Notes: generated by a model from the letters alone, not told the origin. A stretch of DNA of 64,000 nucleotides from Hydra vulgaris (GCF_038396675.1 NC_088921.1:27335001-27399000), one strand, 5' to 3'; counted from the first letter of the stretch, positions 36,700 to 48,179 are shown. Made by a program: numbers and translations.

Positions 36700-38540
36700 T
36701 GTCACCAAGCATTGCTTTTGTTTAAAAAACAGAAGTTAAGAAGTCTTAAATTTTTTTTTTTTTTTCTAAAGATTTTCCGAAGACAAAATATATTTATTAT
36801 TCTTACCATATACTTATTATAAATAATCAATTTGTTATAATAAGTATTTTTAATTATTTATTATGTCGTTTTAACTATTATGCTTAAAAGTGTACTATGA
36901 ACTATTTCTAATAATCGCAAAAGACGCCTACCTAAACCCTTAAACTTACATTTAAAACCAATTTTTATTGTTATCAAAAACGTTGTTTAGGTTCTTTCAT
37001 ATAAATTTGCATTTTGTTATGAATTTACTGTAGATCACTTTGTTTTTTCTATGGATTTGTTGATCATTTTTGTTGCAAGTGCAGGAAATTCTCATAAGAA
37101 AAGTTTAGCAGTTTTGCTCTTTTTTACTATTTACAGTTACTCATTAGATCTTTAACTTAAGGAGTTTAAAAAAATAGATTTAAATGACACAAAATAAAAC
37201 ATCTAATTGATTTCCTTGCATTTAAGCTAAATATCGAAGAGCTGCAGCTAATTTTACAACTGTATTTTATTCCAATAAAATATAGTTGTAGAATCAGAAT
37301 TAAGGAGTTAAAACTGTTTCGATATCAAATTTTAGCGGAGAGAATAGTTTTATGACATGATCATTGAAAAGATAATAATTGAATTTGAAACATTTTTTAA
37401 TCATGGTCTACATTTAAGACGAATTAGTTTTGATATAAAGGTTTTAATCATAATTTATATTTTTTGGTTTTAATTTTAACTTTTATATTACCATTTAGTT
37501 ATAAAATTTAATTTAAAATTATAAAAATTATAAAAGCTTTTATTCTACCAAGTTGTCTTGCCTACTATAGTTGTCTTTCATGTTCCTGAATTTTTTCAAA
37601 TAATATATTTCCATTCAAATAATAATAAGATTTATACCAATATCAACTAAAAATTTTAAGCCAAAGATTTATTTTGTAAACAGTAATATAAATAGTTTTT
37701 GTATCAAATAAACAATTTAATTTTTTGTAGTTTGTAGTGATTGAAAGTTTGTAGTGATTATAAAAGTAAATAATATTAATATGTTCAAAAAAAAAGTAAT
37801 TTTACTTGTTTTTATCAATCACGAAAAAATTTTATTTTTTTGTATATTATTATTGTATTGTACAATACACTAAAAACAAATGTTGCTGTAGTATATGTAC
37901 AAATGAATATAAGAATTTTGATACAAAGCATTGTAAATGTATAAGGAAGTAATGGATAAATACTTAAAAAAAAGTAAATGTAATACTTTTATTAATATTA
38001 AAATTCAAAATCTGAAACTAGTAGAGGTAAACTCAAAGATTTTTATTCTCGGCTGTGCAAATTCAGTGTAAAGAAATATTGTAATAATTCAAAAATAAAT
38101 AATAATAAAAAATCATAATAAAAATCTTTATGAATATTAAAAATAGACATACTAACATCACAATAATATCAGTTGAGGACATGATATCAGTTAAGAAGCA
38201 CGACATCAATTGAGGTGAAACTCAAAAAATTTTATACTTGGCCACTTTTATCCCAATTTAATTTAGGAGTCACATCAATCTGTCAATATCTATGTATATT
38301 TAAAATATACATAGATATATAATATCTATGTAAATTTTAAATTATGGAATTAGTCATTGCACTTTCTTATTTAAATTGAATTGTATCTTTCAGGTTTGCA
38401 CATATAACGGTACATGTGTTTGTAACAACGATTAAAGTCAAATAGACAACTGTTTAACAAGTTAACTAAATTTTTTTGATTTTTTACAACTAGAAAGTTC
38501 TTAAAACATTTTTTACTAATTTTATCTCTTAATTAGTTTT
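36700..38540. other. AT-rich, no recognised gene
   Basis: Very AT-rich. A 16-bp inverted repeat lies at 37257-37290 (ACAACTGTATTTTATT) and a short diverged duplication around ATATCAGTTGAGGACATGAT near 38165-38210. Nothing else supported. Confidence 0.45.
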
Positions 38541-38560
38541 ACCAAGAATATAAACCAACT

Positions 38561-38737
38561 GACGGTAAATGAAATGAGTGGTCAAATTATACAAAGTGCC
38601 CAAAAGATTGCAATGGGGGCATCCAAAATAGATTTCGCTTTTGTTCTAATCCTATTCCAAAGTATGGTGGTAAAAAGTGCAATGTTGATTCTAGTTCCAA
38701 GGAAGCATGCAATATATGCCTTGCCCAAGTAAATTAG
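38561..38737 (+). pseudogene. Thrombospondin type-1 repeat-like exon with a stop in the first Trp position
   Basis: The frame reads DGK-stop-NEWSNYTKCPKDCNGG, then QNRFRFCSNP, PKYGGKKCN and KEACNICLAQVN before a TAG. The WS-C-C-GG-R-R-C-GG-C-C spacing is that of a TSP type-1 domain. The TGA at 38570 sits where the first conserved Trp (TGG) is expected, so a single G-to-A change explains it. This is the only host-like domain I recognise in the window. It could be a retained scrap of an extracellular-protein gene or an exon whose splice site lies just after the TGA; GTAAAT overlaps it but is in donor orientation. Confidence 0.55.
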
Positions 38738-38759
38738 TACCCAATATAAGAATGCTTAG

Positions 38760-39350
38760 TAAAAGTTTTAAAATTTTAATCAACTTCAAACTTGATTAAA
38801 AGGATTTTCTTCAAATGAAACTGATTGAAAGTTTTATATTATTTACTTATGTTAGATCTATTTACTGGTTATAAATGTCCTCTTAACTTTTTTATTATTC
38901 ATATTTATTTACAATTTAAAGTAATCTAATGCCACCACTCTAATGTATAAGTATATCACATTTTGCGGTTTATTGCAACTGGAGTTTTAGTTAATAAGCA
39001 CTGATGATACGAGGACAATTGGGAATTAGGGTCGGCATTCGGCAATGCCAACTTAAAGTATTAAAGGTGATCTAAAAATTGCTGAACTTGTTTCTATATT
39101 TTATAGTAAAACATTTGGATCAAATTTTATTTTCTGACCGTAAGCCGATCTCTAACTGATTAAGGTCGGCAAAATATTACAGTCCTTATTTTTTCCTAAT
39201 TTTAAGGGCTGAGTATGTTAGGGGTTGGTTTGAATGTTTTTAGCATAAGTGAACTTTCATTACTGCAAACTTCAACTGATTAATTGCGAAATCTTCTTAC
39301 ATATACTAATTAAGTGTATAGCAAGATATTTAAGGTGATGATTAGTCAAA
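38760..39350. other. No recognised gene
   Basis: Only a small palindrome (GGCATTCGGCAATGCC at about 39034) stands out, along with the recurring word GTCGGCA. Confidence 0.4.
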
Positions 39351-39357
39351 GTTAGTA

Positions 39358-39546
39358 AGTTTTAAATTAGTTACTAGATCTTTAGTTATTTGGGGTTAAC
39401 TGTTTTATTTTTTTAAACGTCTTAAAAGAATTTGTTTTGGTTGAAATAAAAAATCAGAATAAAAAAAATTAATTTAATCCATTTAATCCTCAAATTTTTA
39501 TCTAAGGAGCAATAGATTTTAGTACTTTTTTGAAAACTTACTATAA
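39358..39546 (+). repeat. Direct repeat, copy 1
   Basis: About 187 bp beginning GTTTTAAATTAGTTACTAGA, repeated with mismatches at 39803-39988. Confidence 0.85.
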
Positions 39547-39802
39547 AGTATTTTTCCTTGGCGACATACTGCAAAAAACTACATAACCCCTTACAAAGAA
39601 ACGTTAGGCAAAAGCTAAGGCTAAATCCAAATAAACATCTTGTACTTATGATAATAAATATGATGTGGCATGTATCAATTGTCAGGAACATACTAGTGAA
39701 ATAACACCAAGCGGCAGAAGTTCAGTACTTTTTCATGAAATCATATTTCCTTCGGGCTGATAAAGCCCAATGGAAACATAATATGTTCAGATCTAAACTA
39801 AG

Positions 39803-39988
39803 TTTTAAATTAGTCATAAGATCTTTAGCTATTTGGGATTTACTGTTTTATTTTTTTAAACACCTTAAAAGAATTTGTCTTATTTGAAATAAAAAATCAG
39901 AATAAAAAAAAATATGTAATCCATTTAATGCTCAAATTTTTATCTAAGGAGCAATAGATATTAGTACATTTTTGAAAACTTACTATAT
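39803..39988 (+). repeat. Direct repeat, copy 2
   Basis: Second copy of 39358-39546, in the same orientation, 257 bp downstream. Its end runs straight into the transposase fragment at 39970. Confidence 0.85.
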
Positions 39989-40196
39989 TGAGATATTATG
40001 TTGGATGCAGCGTTTTTCATACCATACTCAAGGAGAAGAGAGATACATCAAACTTGTAACCGAAGCTTCAGATCAAGTTTGCGGTTTGGCTAATAGAGAC
40101 GGCTTCATTCGTGCAAGACTTGCATCGCAAAAAATAATGCCTTTATTTAACACAAAAAGACAGTTTGAGACAGATCCAAATGGATCAGATAGTTGA
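39970..40196 (+). pseudogene. C-terminal fragment, same family as the 19-22 kb transposase
   Basis: The frame contains YHTQGEERYIKLVTEASDQV and NRDGFIRARLASQKIMPLF. It aligns with LHTQSCERAVKLVTEAAQSV and RDGFIRTQLRNRELMPLF of the gene ending at 21921. It is an orphan tail; the body of another copy lies downstream at 41649, so the two are rearranged or come from separate insertions. Confidence 0.82.
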
Positions 40197-40199
40197 ACT

Positions 40200-40730
40200 T
40201 TATTACAGCTAAACTTTAACCATTTTTCAAAAATATTTTCCACATAACTTTAATTGTACATTAAGGACCGCAGAGCTTGTTTGCCAGAAACTCATGAAAC
40301 AGTGTTTTTTGTTAAAAACTTAGCCCTCTAACTGAAAGCCCAATCGAAACATGATGTGTTCAGATCCAAATGATACAAACTTTGTGACCTGTGTATTGAT
40401 AAAAAAAGACTTCTAAGTTGTTTACATCTTATGAAATAATTAGTATTTTTAGCTTAGAAAAATGGTGGTACCAGCTAAATTTGTTTAATAAGTGCAATTG
40501 TTATCATTAAATGCGTTGTTTTAGAACTTTTTTTTTTAACTAACCTTATTATTTGTTCTAACTAGCCCCTATGATAGGGTTTTTTAAAAAGTTTTTTTAT
40601 AAAGTTAAAGATATGTAACTTTATTCAAACACTTTTTAAAAAACTCCTATTTAAAAAAAGTTACATACTTGATACTTTTTATAAGTAAATATGTAACTTT
40701 ATTTATTATCATTAAATATAATATTTCTCC
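40200..40730. other. AT-rich, no recognised gene
   Basis: ATATGTAACTTTATT is repeated three times around 40610-40705. AATGGAAACATAATATGTTCAG (39770) recurs in altered form near 40343. Confidence 0.4.
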
Positions 40731-41640
40731 AGTGTCTCTGTTCTTCATTTCCTGTAACTTCTAGTGTACCTTAAGATTCTTTGCTTGGTCCTAAATTGTT
40801 TCTTATCGTCATTAGTAATCTTCCTTACAATCTTATATCTAGAGTGGCCATATTTGCTGACAAATTGAATTTATTTTATGTCTTTACAATTGCTTAGAAC
40901 AGGCAGCATATCTTGAATATGATTTCACTTTTGTATTGGGTTCGGGTTTGGAGTGGCTAGTGATTTTTAATTTAAACAACAAAAACTTTTTTACAAAAAA
41001 TTATTTTCTACAGACTGTTACAGTACCATTAAGCTGGCTAACAACCTGATTAATGAGTGGTAACTTTCTCGCTGAGTCCTCTTTTTTATGTCATTTGGAT
41101 TATCATCTATCATTGACCTATTATGAAAACCACATATACAATCAATTGCATAGTTTACATTTGTTAAGGTTGGTTCTCCTTATTTTCCATGCCATTATCT
41201 TACTCCTGATTCCATTCTCTACCTCTACAAATCTCTTATTTACCCTTGTATAGTAAACTGTTATCATATTTAGGTTGGTCTTTTTAAGGATATTCTTTTT
41301 CTTAACTGTAGTTAGATCTACTTTATCTGCCACGCTTGAGCCTTTCTGTTAACTTCTTTAGATTGCATCTCTTTTTCTCTTTTACAAATACTACCATAAT
41401 TCCCGCTCAAAAGAGTTATTATCTCTAAGACCATTTGAGCAAAACTCATTTTTACTTGACTCGTCATTTAGCAAGTTGCATTCTTTTACTCCATCTGTCT
41501 CTGCATGCTCTTAAACCTTTTATCCATCTCCTTTTTTTTCCTCCACTTGAATGCTTTTGAAATTACTTCCATCTTCATAAATTTCTGAATCATTCTACAA
41601 TTTTTCAAGTCTTCTGTTAACCGTTTCCTTGTTCTTTAGT
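40730..41640 (+). pseudogene. Non-LTR reverse transcriptase C-terminal relic
   Basis: SLLGPKLFLIVISNLPYN (about 40778) corresponds to the PQGSxLGPxLF block; VAIFADKLNLFY (about 40843) is the catalytic box with the second aspartate replaced by Lys. Later come ASLFLFYKYYHN (about 41370) and a serine-rich tail ending PESFxxFSSL-like near 41600, typical of RT-type LINE C-termini. Shifts and stops are frequent. The jump to the 41649 relic is abrupt. Confidence 0.62.
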
Positions 41641-41648
41641 TCTATTCT

Positions 41649-42770
41649 TTGTCTCTAGCTATTACAGGTATTGAAGATCAAGCAATATCATCAAGCCGCA
41701 TTCAGAATTCAAGTTTTTATTCTATATCTCAAGATTCTGACTCTGATGAAACTGTGATTTGGAATACTGACTCAGAATCAGATGCTGATTATTTCAACAT
41801 TGCTGAAGGACGCAAGCAAAAATGGAACGAAAAAGATAAAACTGAACAAATGAGATCACCGTTACTATCCTTAGCACAAGCTTGCGATAGAGTAGATGTT
41901 TCAAGCAGAGGTGCTGCATTTATAGCGTGTGCTGTGCTGAAAGACATGAACATAATTTCAAAAGGAGACCATTCTAAATTAATTGATAAAAACAAGATTG
42001 AAAGAGAAAGAAAAATAGGCTTAAAATGCAACATTTAGACCACGAAAATATTCAAATGTTAGAAGGTATGTATATTAATGGAAGAAAAGATACAACATTA
42101 GTTATTGATACAAACATGGAGAAAAATATATGAATAACTGTCAAAGAAGAACATGTAGTATTAGTACAAGAACCAGGTTCAAAGTATCTAGGGCATGCAG
42201 AGACTGCATAAAGGCATGGATACGGCATTAAGACAAGTATAAAAAAATTTTAAGCTCAAAACAACATTGATACATCTAAGCTAGTTGCCATGGGTTGTGA
42301 CGGGAAAAATACTTACTTGATATTTGAAAAGTAATATCTACAGGTTATTGTCCAAATGCTTTGGCTAACCGAAATCCTGGAAAACTTAACCATGCCAGGT
42401 GGGTGACCACTGCAAACAGAATATTGAGGTATTATGTTGGATGTTGCAAACCATCACACAGGCTGAGAGAAATAGTTGAGTTTGTTATTAAAGTTTAATG
42501 CCAAATTTGGTTCAATATAAGATGTATTCCCTTATGCACGCCAGGTGTTAGACATTTATGGCTAACCATCAATTTATCCAGGTATGCCAGTAGTGAAATA
42601 AAAAGTCTCGATCCAGTTATACAAAGGAATGGTTTTTTTGCGCATCCAGAAAACATGCTTCATGCTACAAAATTGGATACTCGCCTAAATGTAAGGAAAT
42701 TGGCATTACAACAAATAATGAAAGCAAGATCAATGAAACAAAGTCAAAATATGAGGTGTTCACTTTTATA
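41649..42770 (+). pseudogene. Second relic of the 19-22 kb transposase family
   Basis: A 129-codon frame (41649-42038) has a Ser/Asp-rich segment and LSLAQACDRVDVSSRGAAFI, the counterpart of the SNAVVASIRFGVSSTA region. In shifted frames follow MYINGRKDTTLVIDT (about 42067), TVKEEHVVLVQEPGSKYLGH (about 42140), LVAMGCDGKNTY (about 42280) and FFAHPENMLHATKLDTRLNV (about 42628). The order matches the 19492-21921 gene (IFVDGRKDKTLVLIHD, TVTEEPRGRYLTH, LIGSDTT, WWAHPENIL). The N-terminal Cys-rich part and the tail are missing. Confidence 0.78.
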
Positions 42771-42781
42771 GCTAAACACAC

Positions 42782-43082
42782 TCATTTTAAAACTACATCA
42801 TTTATGCTATAAATAGAAAGTATATCTTCAACTTGAGACACTTTAAGTTTATTTAACAATTTTGAGTCTAAAGGATATTCATAAAGGTTTGCGCTGCAAA
42901 ATAATTTTATAACTATATATATACATATATCTAAATCTTCCTTAATGATTTTTTGAGGAATTCCAAATTTGGAAATATTCAAAAGTACTCAGTTATTATT
43001 TTGTGTTAATGAAAACATATATGATTGAAGTTTGATAATCTTGTACTGAATGACATTAAACAACTAAGATCATATTATTGAA
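42782..43082 (-). pseudogene. Probable C-terminal piece of the DUF4218-like transposase gene
   Basis: A 66-codon minus-strand frame ends LYEYPLDSKLLNKLKVSQVE then DILSIYSINDVVLK and a stop; a pyrimidine-rich acceptor-like ATTATTTTGCAG precedes LYEYP. The sequence abuts the target duplication of the RAG1/Transib-type element, and its style fits the C-terminus of the family found on the other side at 46245-47760. I infer that the two were one gene before the insertion. Confidence 0.4.
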
Positions 43083-43087
43083 CCATT
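43083..43087. repeat. 5-bp target-site duplication CATTG, left
   Basis: Directly precedes the CACAGTG terminus at 43088; repeated at 46083-46087. Confidence 0.85.
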
Positions 43088-43319
43088 GCACAGTGGGCCA
43101 GGTATATGGGAAGTGGTGGACAAAACCTAATTATTACCCAATTGGTCCACAAACCTATTTAGATATATAAATAATCATTATATATGAAATAATATTTATT
43201 TTTAACAAGAATATTTTAATTTTTAATAAAATAAAAGACATTTAATTGGCTTAGGTAGAAAAAAAATATTTTTTTCAATATCAACCTTTTTTAAAAATCA
43301 AACAACAAATTGTGTTTAG

Positions 43320-45370
43320 CTACAAAGAAAAAGAAGAAGGTGGAGCTGATTCCCTCAGCAAAGCCAAAACTTCACTGGGGTATTTTTTTAAACTCTTACC
43401 ATTTTTTTTATGACACTTTCTTAATGATGTTATGACAGGATCACTAGATACAAGTAGCCTGTTAACTAGGTCACGATTTGTGTCAATTCTGGAAGTCTTT
43501 CTACTGAAATCTTCCCTAAACTTTTTAAAATCCTTGTTACAGGCCTCTTGGGCCTCCTCTGACATCAGTCCAATTGGCAAGTACTGTCTAGCAATGATGG
43601 CATGGCCATGAACTAAAATTTTGTGTACTGATTGTGCCATGTAATACCAGGAATACTTAGATATGTAAAGTTTAAGAGCAGTAATACAGAACTCTTTAAA
43701 TTTGACAGTGTCAATTTTAAATCCAGATGATAAAGTGACTAGTATGATGTAAAAATAAAATAAAAGAGTTTCATCTACTTTCAAAATTTTGGCAGTTGAT
43801 TGATAGTTTGCAAAGGCTCGTCGGGCAGTGTTACCATCATTACTGGTACCTACAAATTGTATATATGTGATAGTTAACCTGATGATTTATATAAAAGTAT
43901 TTATGTAATTTCACTTACCAGATCCTCCACTTTTTGGGAAATCCACAACTAGTCCCATTTGGTTCATAAATTCTGTCTGTATACGTTTCTTCACTTGCAT
44001 AACATTTTCTTTATCTTCTATAGCTCTAGACTGCCACTTTTGAGTTTCTAGTTTATATCCAATATGCAATACCATCTCAAAAAACCTAATCCAGGCATGC
44101 AGGCTAGAAAGACCATATTTCAATTCTAAATTATTAGAATTGTCCAATTTCAGCACCATTTCTAAGTTATTCATGTTTTTTGGAGACACACCACACACAG
44201 AGCAACATTGAGTTGAGTTAGTCACATGAGACAGAATAGTTTGAATTTTGCCATCAATCATGGTCAGTTCAATAATACTTTTGACAACCAGTTCCTTTCC
44301 ATTAAAAGTAAAATTAAAAACACCACATTTTTTGATTTCAGATTCTAAATATTTTGCTTCTTCTATAACAACTGCTTTGCTTTCATTTTGAAAAGAAAAT
44401 CTTATTGGACGACAATATGCAGTAGATGATGGCTTTTCATTTCGCCATAATAGTACTTTTTTGTTATTACAGAACCCACTGAGTTCTAGTGGTGCTAAGC
44501 AGGTAATGAACAGAGATTCTTCTTTTTTTAAGTTACGATCTCCAGCTTCCTCACTACTAATTTGCTTGTACATGCTTTGCCCAGTAGCCCCATCAAACCC
44601 AGCCTTGCAACGCAAAGTCAACCGGGTCAAACCATCTAGCATTGTGCTGATCACAGGAGCTTGCACACTTCACAAAGTCTTTTTACTGTATGTTTTAATA
44701 ATTCTTGTAGTGGTACATGTGCTGAATAATCATCAAAAAAGATGTTCTCTGGATAGCACTTAGCTTTGGACAATCTTATGTTGTTGTATGAAGGATATAT
44801 ATGGCAGTCACGTTCTTCAGCTCCATTTCTCATAAGTTGGTAGGTTGATTTTGACATGCCACCATCTATAATTAATGCCAGACCTTCATCAGGTGTATAC
44901 TTTTTAAATTGACTAGAAGGTTCTGATATCTCAGCAACTTGCTTGGCAGCCTCATAATTATACTCATTTCTTAATTTAAGCCTTGCTGAGTGGAGCAACT
45001 CATCACTAGAAAAATTATTTATAATATCATTAAGTCTTCTCCTTTTGGTTTTGTCAGAAGCAACTTTAAAGGAACAACTTGGTCTTCCACCAATCTTATG
45101 TAATTGACTAGAATTATCAGGCTTAGATATATTATTACTGTATGTAGATTTAAAGTCCTGAGTCAACCAATTTTTATTTTTACTCTCAAACTTTATGTTT
45201 CCTCGGTTTGCATCCTTCCATTTCTTTTGATAAACTTTTAAAAATGCAGCACACCCAGTAGAACCCAAATTCATAGAGACTAAAATAGCTTCTACAGACA
45301 AAGAAAATGATTTATCACTCGGATTTAGTTGGTCATGCCGTATACGGTTATGGACATCACTTATCTTCAT
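43320..45370 (-). pseudogene. RAG1/Transib-superfamily transposase, one intron, one frameshift
   Basis: The start is ATG at 45370 (MKISDVHNRIRHDQ). After 237 open codons a small shift near 44658 leads into VQAPVISTMLDG and another 249 codons; a 69-bp intron (43918-43850, donor GTAAGT, acceptor TTTGTAG) joins the last 176 codons in frame. Total is about 660 residues. Blocks: CKAGFDGATGQSMYKQ, AYCRPIRFSFQNES, LTMIDGKIQTILSHV, CCSVCGVSP (zinc-binding-like), LSSLHAWIRFFEMVL, GGSGTSNDGNTARRAF and LPIGLMSEEAQEACNKDF. These are the landmarks of the RAG1-like DDE recombinases; the D of GFDGATG, the D of MIDGK and an E of the C-terminal part are candidate catalytic residues. It would cut at the CACAGTG ends. 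Confidence 0.85.
43850..43918 (-). other. Intron of the RAG1/Transib-type gene
   Basis: 69 bp, GTAAGT to TAG on the minus strand. Removal keeps the frame: GGSG joins TSNDGNTARR. Confidence 0.82.
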
Positions 45371-45372
45371 AT

Positions 45373-46050
45373 CAACTACAAAAAAATTAATTTAAAATTA
45401 TTAGTGCAACCACTATAAACTAATATAACATGAATATGGCCATTATTTTTATTTCAGATATATTTAATTAGGCCAGTACAATAAGCACAACACCTAATAA
45501 TGACAACAAACCGAAAAATAGGTTTGTCGCGAATAGCATTTTACAACAATATATATTTTTTTAAATGTTTACCAAACCTAAAGGGACAGCTATGAGCAGA
45601 ATAAAACAGCACCAACAGGCTGTACATATATTGTATTAACTTATTCTAACATTAATATGCTGTTCCAGCAGGTTCTAAACTATATGAGCCACTTTTAACA
45701 TAATATTTTTATACTATAAACAAGAATCTTACCTTTATATTTCAAAATAAAACTGTGACTTTAATACAAGACCTTGGAATTTGTTATGGTATTTTTTGAA
45801 AAGCTATCAAATTAAATTTTAATAATATGTCAATTAATTTCGCATATGTTAAATAAGTTATTTGTTGTTATAGTTATGTTGTTATGGTATATTAAAAAAA
45901 AAAAAAAATTAATTCATCATTATATTCAATTGTAAATAATAATTGTACATTTATGATGTACAATTAAACTACAAATAATGTTTTAAACCATACATTATGC
46001 TCTTATAAATATAATGTACTAAGTAGTTGGAAGTATTTCGAAATTTTTTT
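45373..46050. other. 5' non-coding part of the RAG1/Transib-type element
   Basis: AT-rich leader between the first codon and the right terminal repeat; no motif recognised. It should hold the promoter. Confidence 0.5.
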
Positions 46051-46082
46051 TTGAGGTTTTGTCTACCACCTGGCCCACTGTG

Positions 46083-46087
46083 CATTG
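46083..46087. repeat. 5-bp target-site duplication CATTG, right
   Basis: Directly follows the GTG end at 46082. Confidence 0.85.
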
Positions 46088-46244
46088 TTAAGCTCATATT
46101 TACACATAGGGCAATCATTTTTTTGTATGATTATCTTAAAACAGAAATTTTTTCTAAAACTTGTTTTAAAACTTGTTTAAGTGGTAATGATGGTATTTAG
46201 TTTGATGGTTTTCGCATTTGGTTTGATGGTTTTCGTATAAGTTT

Positions 46245-47760
46245 TTAACACAAGTAATTTTCAATAAGAAAACCGCTTACTTCATCTAATGCACCGAAGC
46301 AACGAACAACATCTGGTAAATGAACCAGGCAGTGAATATTGAAAGTAATAAATGGTTCATATAACTTCTGTGAATGCTTTACAAAAATTGTCAACAACTT
46401 TTGAGCAAAGTTGCACACATTTTGACAAAGCATACTGCTAACATGACATGAAATGACTACATATCGAAGCAAAAAATGTTTAAACAAAAAAGGATGCAAC
46501 GTGTATATAAGAACTAATGGACCAGAATACACCAAAAACAAATAAAATTCAGTTACCTTCCAACGATCTAGTTCATGTGAGGGAAAATGGTTTACGCATA
46601 AATTCATTTGGTATAGAACTATGTAACAACTTCTAGTGTTTACTTATTTGCATAACTTGTTGTGCAGATAATATAGTTTTTAAAGGACCTTTAGACCAAA
46701 GCTGTAAAAACTTTCTCATGACACTTAAACAGACAAGATGAATGTAATCTAACACAAAGTCAGTTACCATACCAATAGATAACAGTGTTAGAGGTGATTT
46801 AATGTTGTTTTTATGATGATCATACAACATATTCTTAAATGCTTCATTAGTTCGAAGAGGGTTATTTACTTTTGGAAATATTCTTCTTCTTATATGCTTT
46901 CCCAATTGAATGCAACATTCACAGATATAATATCCATTATATAGCTTTGTATTTTTAAAAAATGATCATGCAGGAGCATTGCACACAAAACTATGAATGC
47001 GGAATTGATAACGTTTGTCTTTCAGTATTATTCCATTATTTTCTAATCGAGATGATTTGACTACAAATGAGTTGAAAAATTAAATAAGGTTAGAAGGTTT
47101 GTTTTATTCAGCATAGAATTTAATTAAAAAAGGTCTACTTGTGTAACTTGGTTGTTTTAATAAACCAAGAATTGGCAAAAGCTGTAAATCAATGCTTTTA
47201 AATATAGGCAAACCAATAAAATTGAATTGCATTGACAATCGAGAACAGTCTGATAGATTTACAAAACTTTGTTCATTATTAAACAATTTTTTAAAGCATG
47301 ATGCAATTCCGAAATGATGATAGATATCACCATTATCATAATTTTTCATAACTCGCGTATCTTGGTGTTGGCAATAAAGTCCTGGTATTAAAGGGCAAAA
47401 AATAATGATGTGGTTGAAGTAGTTAAGAGAGAGGTTTTAATGATTTGTGAGAAATTTTTTTTTCAACAGCCCATTGAGCAAGGTCATTATCAAGCAGTCC
47501 TTCGTTACCATCACTGTCATTTTTATCAGTATCTAGAATATTGTCAGATTCAGATTTCCATTCCACGCTATTCCTTATTTATATCTGTATGTAAAATATA
47601 AGTGAGTTTACTATTGCATTGTTCAACTGATACAGTATTATGCATTAGGCCATCATCTTCTCTTTTGGCACTTGAACTTTGAATTTCTTCGAAGTGTGCT
47701 TGAACTTTGGCACGAATACGACGCCTTATGGAAGAATATGACTTTAATTTGATAAAATTA
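46245..47760 (-). pseudogene. DUF4218-like (CACTA-related?) transposase relic
   Basis: From high to low: QWAVEKKISHKSLKPL and FNTRTLLPTPR across shifts (47490-47370), FIGLPIFKSIDLQLLPILGL (about 47190), RRRIFPKVNNPLRTNEAF (about 46890), LDYIHLVCLSVMRKFLQLW (about 46750), then LDRWKVTEFYLFLVYSGPLV (about 46570) and HCLVHLPDVVRCFGALDEVS (about 46320). This order is familiar from cnidarian transposase-domain proteins related to DUF4218; a CACTA link is inference. Several stops and shifts occur. The frame ends close to the RAG1/Transib-type insertion, and a plausible C-terminus lies on its other side. Confidence 0.72.
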
Positions 47761-47875
47761 AATAATTCAATTTCAAAAATCTAATAGATTTTTATTTAAT
47801 AATAAATACAATTACCATTTTATCTAAGGAATACATACAACAACAATTTTAACTACTTTTTATATCATTAAAGTT

Positions 47876-48001
47876 CAGTTTAAACTAAATGAACATATTA
47901 CTAGTATACTATAGTATACTAACAATATATTCATTTAGTATAAACTGACCTTTAATTCATTAAATCAAAAACTGATTATAATCAGTCTTTGATTTAATGA
48001 A
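47876..48001. repeat. Two adjacent inverted repeats
   Basis: CAGTTTAAACTAAATGAA (about 47876) pairs with TTCATTTAGTATAAACTG (about 47930). Directly after, a 23-bp stem with one mismatch (47956-47978 / 47979-48001) has no loop beyond TATA. Confidence 0.8.
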
Positions 48002-48179
48002 TCTAAAGATTTTACTAGTTTATTATTCAATTAACAAATTGATTCATGATTTTATCAAAATAAATTTACCAAGTAATGTAGTAAAGAATTTTGACAATAT
48101 AGAACTTGCTCCTCGCGAGTCACAACACAAGCGGTTAAATACAGGAAAGTCTCCCTACTTAAATTGGACAACGCTTTGA

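Larger units (their letters stand above)
43088..46082 (-). mobile_element. RAG1/Transib-type transposon with V(D)J heptamer-like ends
   Basis: A 2995-bp element. Both ends, read inward, begin CACAGTGGGCCAGGT, and GTGGACAAAACCT / GTAGACAAAACCT continues the match, so the terminal repeats are about 35 bp. The first seven bases equal the consensus recombination-signal heptamer of vertebrate V(D)J recombination. CATTG flanks both sides, a 5-bp duplication as expected for Transib. One transposase gene fills the minus strand. A related Chapaev assignment is possible; it would predict a 4-bp duplication. Confidence 0.9.

Noticed and set aside
39358..39988. LTR retrotransposon with short LTRs
   Set aside because: The two 187-bp direct repeats do not start TG or end CA, and no gag-pol or primer-binding site lies between them.
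44461..44763. 100-codon plus-strand frame
   Set aside because: Overlaps the strongly supported RAG1/Transib-type gene on the opposite strand and shows no motif.
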